Source: Corylus avellana
Lineage: Eukaryota; Streptophyta; Magnoliopsida; Fagales; Betulaceae
NCBI RefSeq assembly: GCF_901000735.1
Contig: NC_081544.1
Span: 34,051,235 to 34,115,234 of the forward strand
Direction: 5' to 3'
Length of the DNA stretch: 64,000 nucleotides
Shown: in pieces, positions 61,956 to 64,000 of the stretch
Layout: every line of letters begins with the position of its first letter
Position numbering within the stretch: the first letter of the stretch is position 1
Program-made: the position numbers and the translations under genes
Notes under the pieces: generated by a model
Told to the model about the DNA's origin: nothing
Seen by the model: only the letters and a program-made list of their open reading frames with translations
Database searches by the model: none

Positions 61956-62194
61956 AAATACTTCTATTACGAAACAAAAGATAATGATAAGAAATGCTCA
62001 ATTTTTGGGGCAAGCGTTACAAAATAGTTATATTGTTTCGATGGACTTCTTGACTTTGACAACTCGAAATTAATATTGCCCCGATTGAGAACAACTTTTG
62101 AAAAAATGGTTCATGTCCATGTCCTTTATAGCCTCATTTTTAATTTTTTTTTTAATTTTTTTAATTTTTTAAGGATGTATTGAATCTATATATA

Positions 62195-62254
62195 TATATA
62201 TATTACAACATTCTGCAGGAAGCTTATATATATTACAACATTCTGCAGGAAGCT
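62195..62254 (+). repeat. 30-bp tandem duplication
   Basis: Two exact copies of a unit containing attacaacattctgcaggaa, at a period of 30 bases, following an (AT)n tract. Confidence 0.85.
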
Positions 62255-64000
62255 TGAGCAAACCGGCCATCTGTTGTTCCCAAAAGACAACTAAATATCT
62301 ATGCTCTTAGTTTTTAAGCCGTCGTATCTATCAACTCAACTGCCTTTGAAGATTTATAAAATTAAGATTAAGAAAAACTGGCCTTGATTATTTGCCTTAA
62401 TTATGTAATTACAATATTTGATTTGTAATAGATTACAGAATTTTAAGATTACGATCAAACTGAGGTCGTTTATGAAAAAAAAAAAAAAAAAAAAAAACTG
62501 AGGTCGTTTATGATCTTGCCGACGAAATCCGGATAGATCTGAAACAAAGTTTATTACAAGTGAGTGGCTCACATTGAATAATGAAGTTTAAAGAAAAGAA
62601 AAAAAAAAGAAAAAGAAAAAGAAAGAAAGAGAAAGAAAATGAACAACATATCCTCTTAAAGAGACTTCTGGGTGGCAAATTTTCCCAAAGCAGCTGGATA
62701 AACTCGGAATCAAATGGCTTTCATAACGCAACTTTAGATGTTCTCTGATTTGTTTGTGAACAACTTTAGTTGTTCAAATCTGGCATTCTTCTTTCCTACG
62801 TGGGGCCTCCCACACATGTCACAACCTGATGCTTGATCCTAAGGAGCTTTGATGATGCTTATGATCCAAGGGCTCAGAGACAATCCATCAATCATCCGAT
62901 GAAACAATCTAAACGAAATTCTAATTCCATATGTACGTTATCGACCGTTTCAAGAAAAAAGCATGCACGCCAAGGAGCCTTCAGCTGGGCCAAAGGGATA
63001 AAGGATTGCTTGCGTGGTTGGGAAAGTGTCTCACCCTAATTTATGTGTGCGCATTTTAGATCATGTGGCCAGGCGCAAATCAAGGATAGAAATTCTCTAA
63101 AATAATATATTTTTAAAGAATTCTTATATACCAACAAATTTATCTAAAAAAATTCTGTCCGCAAAACAATAATATGTCGTCCTTTCCTATCTGCGATAAA
63201 CTTTCCTTTGGTATGAAAGGTTGTAAATATTCAACGATCCCCTTCGTTATCCTTACACTTACGTGGTGCGCAGCATGCCCTACATATAATCAAAGCTAAT
63301 CATCACTTATTTCCCTTTATTTTTATTTTTTGTAACAATCACTTATTTCTTAAATTCAACACCGTCCGTGCTTGTCTTATTTTAAATCAAAATAAAAAAA
63401 ATATCGTGGCCGGGAAGGAAGATATTTAAGACCGGCCTCCCATATAAAATGGTGGGTCTTAGATGCAATAATATCTGCACGGTACACTGTTACATATAAT
63501 AATATATGAAGAATCTAGATCAGCACCTTGGATCCATCGATGAGAACAATGAAGTGCATCTAAATCTGCTACAGAGACTTGTAAAAGGAGGAAAATACAT
63601 TAGTGCGTGTTTTAAGTCTCAATCTCTCAGCGAAATGGATTGTCCTTTATATATTAAACAAATGTGTATTTTTAATAAGGAATTTATGGTACTTCTATAG
63701 ATCAAGTTTGAATAATTTTCTCTGGAGAAAACTTTCATTGAAGGAAGAGTTCTTTAACATTGAGTAATTGTGAATTGACTAAATTATTATAGGGTTATCG
63801 GCCATCCCGTCTGGCTAATTATGGAGTGGTCAAACCGCTCTTATGGCATCTATTGAATGATTCAATTACTCCTAATAGCCCATTCTGAAGGTGGCCGAAT
63901 TGCCCTTAAATTATTAAGGGTGGTTGATCACTACTTCATGCATGCCGATTATGAAAATGGATAATCACCATTTTAGCCATTGTAAAAGTAATTTAGTCAC

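Larger units (their letters stand above)
61087..64000. other. Intergenic region to window end
   Basis: No gene supported. Contains a 67-bp tandem duplication, a 30-bp tandem duplication, poly-T/A runs (61613-61636, 62474-62498) and a GGTGG/CCACC-type repeat at 63785-63960. Confidence 0.5.

Noticed and set aside
1..64000. CRISPR arrays, operons, ribosome binding sites
   Set aside because: The window is plant nuclear DNA; no spaced identical repeats of that kind and no prokaryotic gene layout.

Overview
This is nuclear DNA of a dicot plant. The genes are intron-rich with GT-AG splicing. Intergenic DNA is AT-rich, with poly-A/T runs, (AT)n tracts, MITEs and Copia-type LTRs. The gene set and a recurring GGTGG/CCACC repeat suggest a woody rosid, perhaps Fagales, but the species cannot be fixed from the sequence alone. 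Three 100-N scaffold gaps (20499-20598, 24307-24406, 27920-28019) break the window.

Layout. 1-5642: the 3' end of a class I KNOX homeobox gene (KNAT2/KNAT6 type) behind an intron of at least 5 kb. 6741-8728: MENG, the plastid phylloquinone methyltransferase, complete in 8 exons. 9.3-39.7 kb, all minus strand: a cluster of cysteine-rich receptor-like kinases (CRKs). It holds two near-identical intact CRK2-type genes (13153-15759 and 30370-32976), two broken CRK2-type copies (9321-12166 and 28413-29380), one intact CRK3-type gene (36531-39661) and a truncated CRK3 copy (19319-20498). Between the two halves lie a tandem array of a non-autonomous Copia-like LTR element (20599-22722), a gap-truncated SOUL haem-binding-type gene (24407-24926) and a GC-rich unassigned stretch next to a gap. 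44503-48032: a polygalacturonase with all four catalytic motifs. 50510-52119 (minus): an NRT2.5-like nitrate transporter flanked by diverged repeat modules. 58949-59476: a single-exon pectin methylesterase/invertase inhibitor. 60098-61078: a textbook non-autonomous hAT element. The rest is intergenic.

Two large-scale points stand out. First, an 8.6-kb block (11866-20498) recurs almost base for base at 29080-37710, and gaps sit beside both copies. This is either a very recent duplication or two alleles placed in one scaffold. Second, the gene set combines neighbours that Arabidopsis keeps on two paralogous chromosome 1 segments: MENG-KNAT6, and polygalacturonase-KNAT2-CRK2-CRK3-EDA24. The window therefore looks like the less fractionated form of that ancestral block.

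The genes do not form a pathway. They cover meristem patterning (KNOX), photosystem I cofactor synthesis (MENG), cell-surface signalling (CRKs), wall pectin remodelling (polygalacturonase and inhibitor) and nitrate uptake (NRT2.5). I found no RNA genes, CRISPR arrays or wholly new system.
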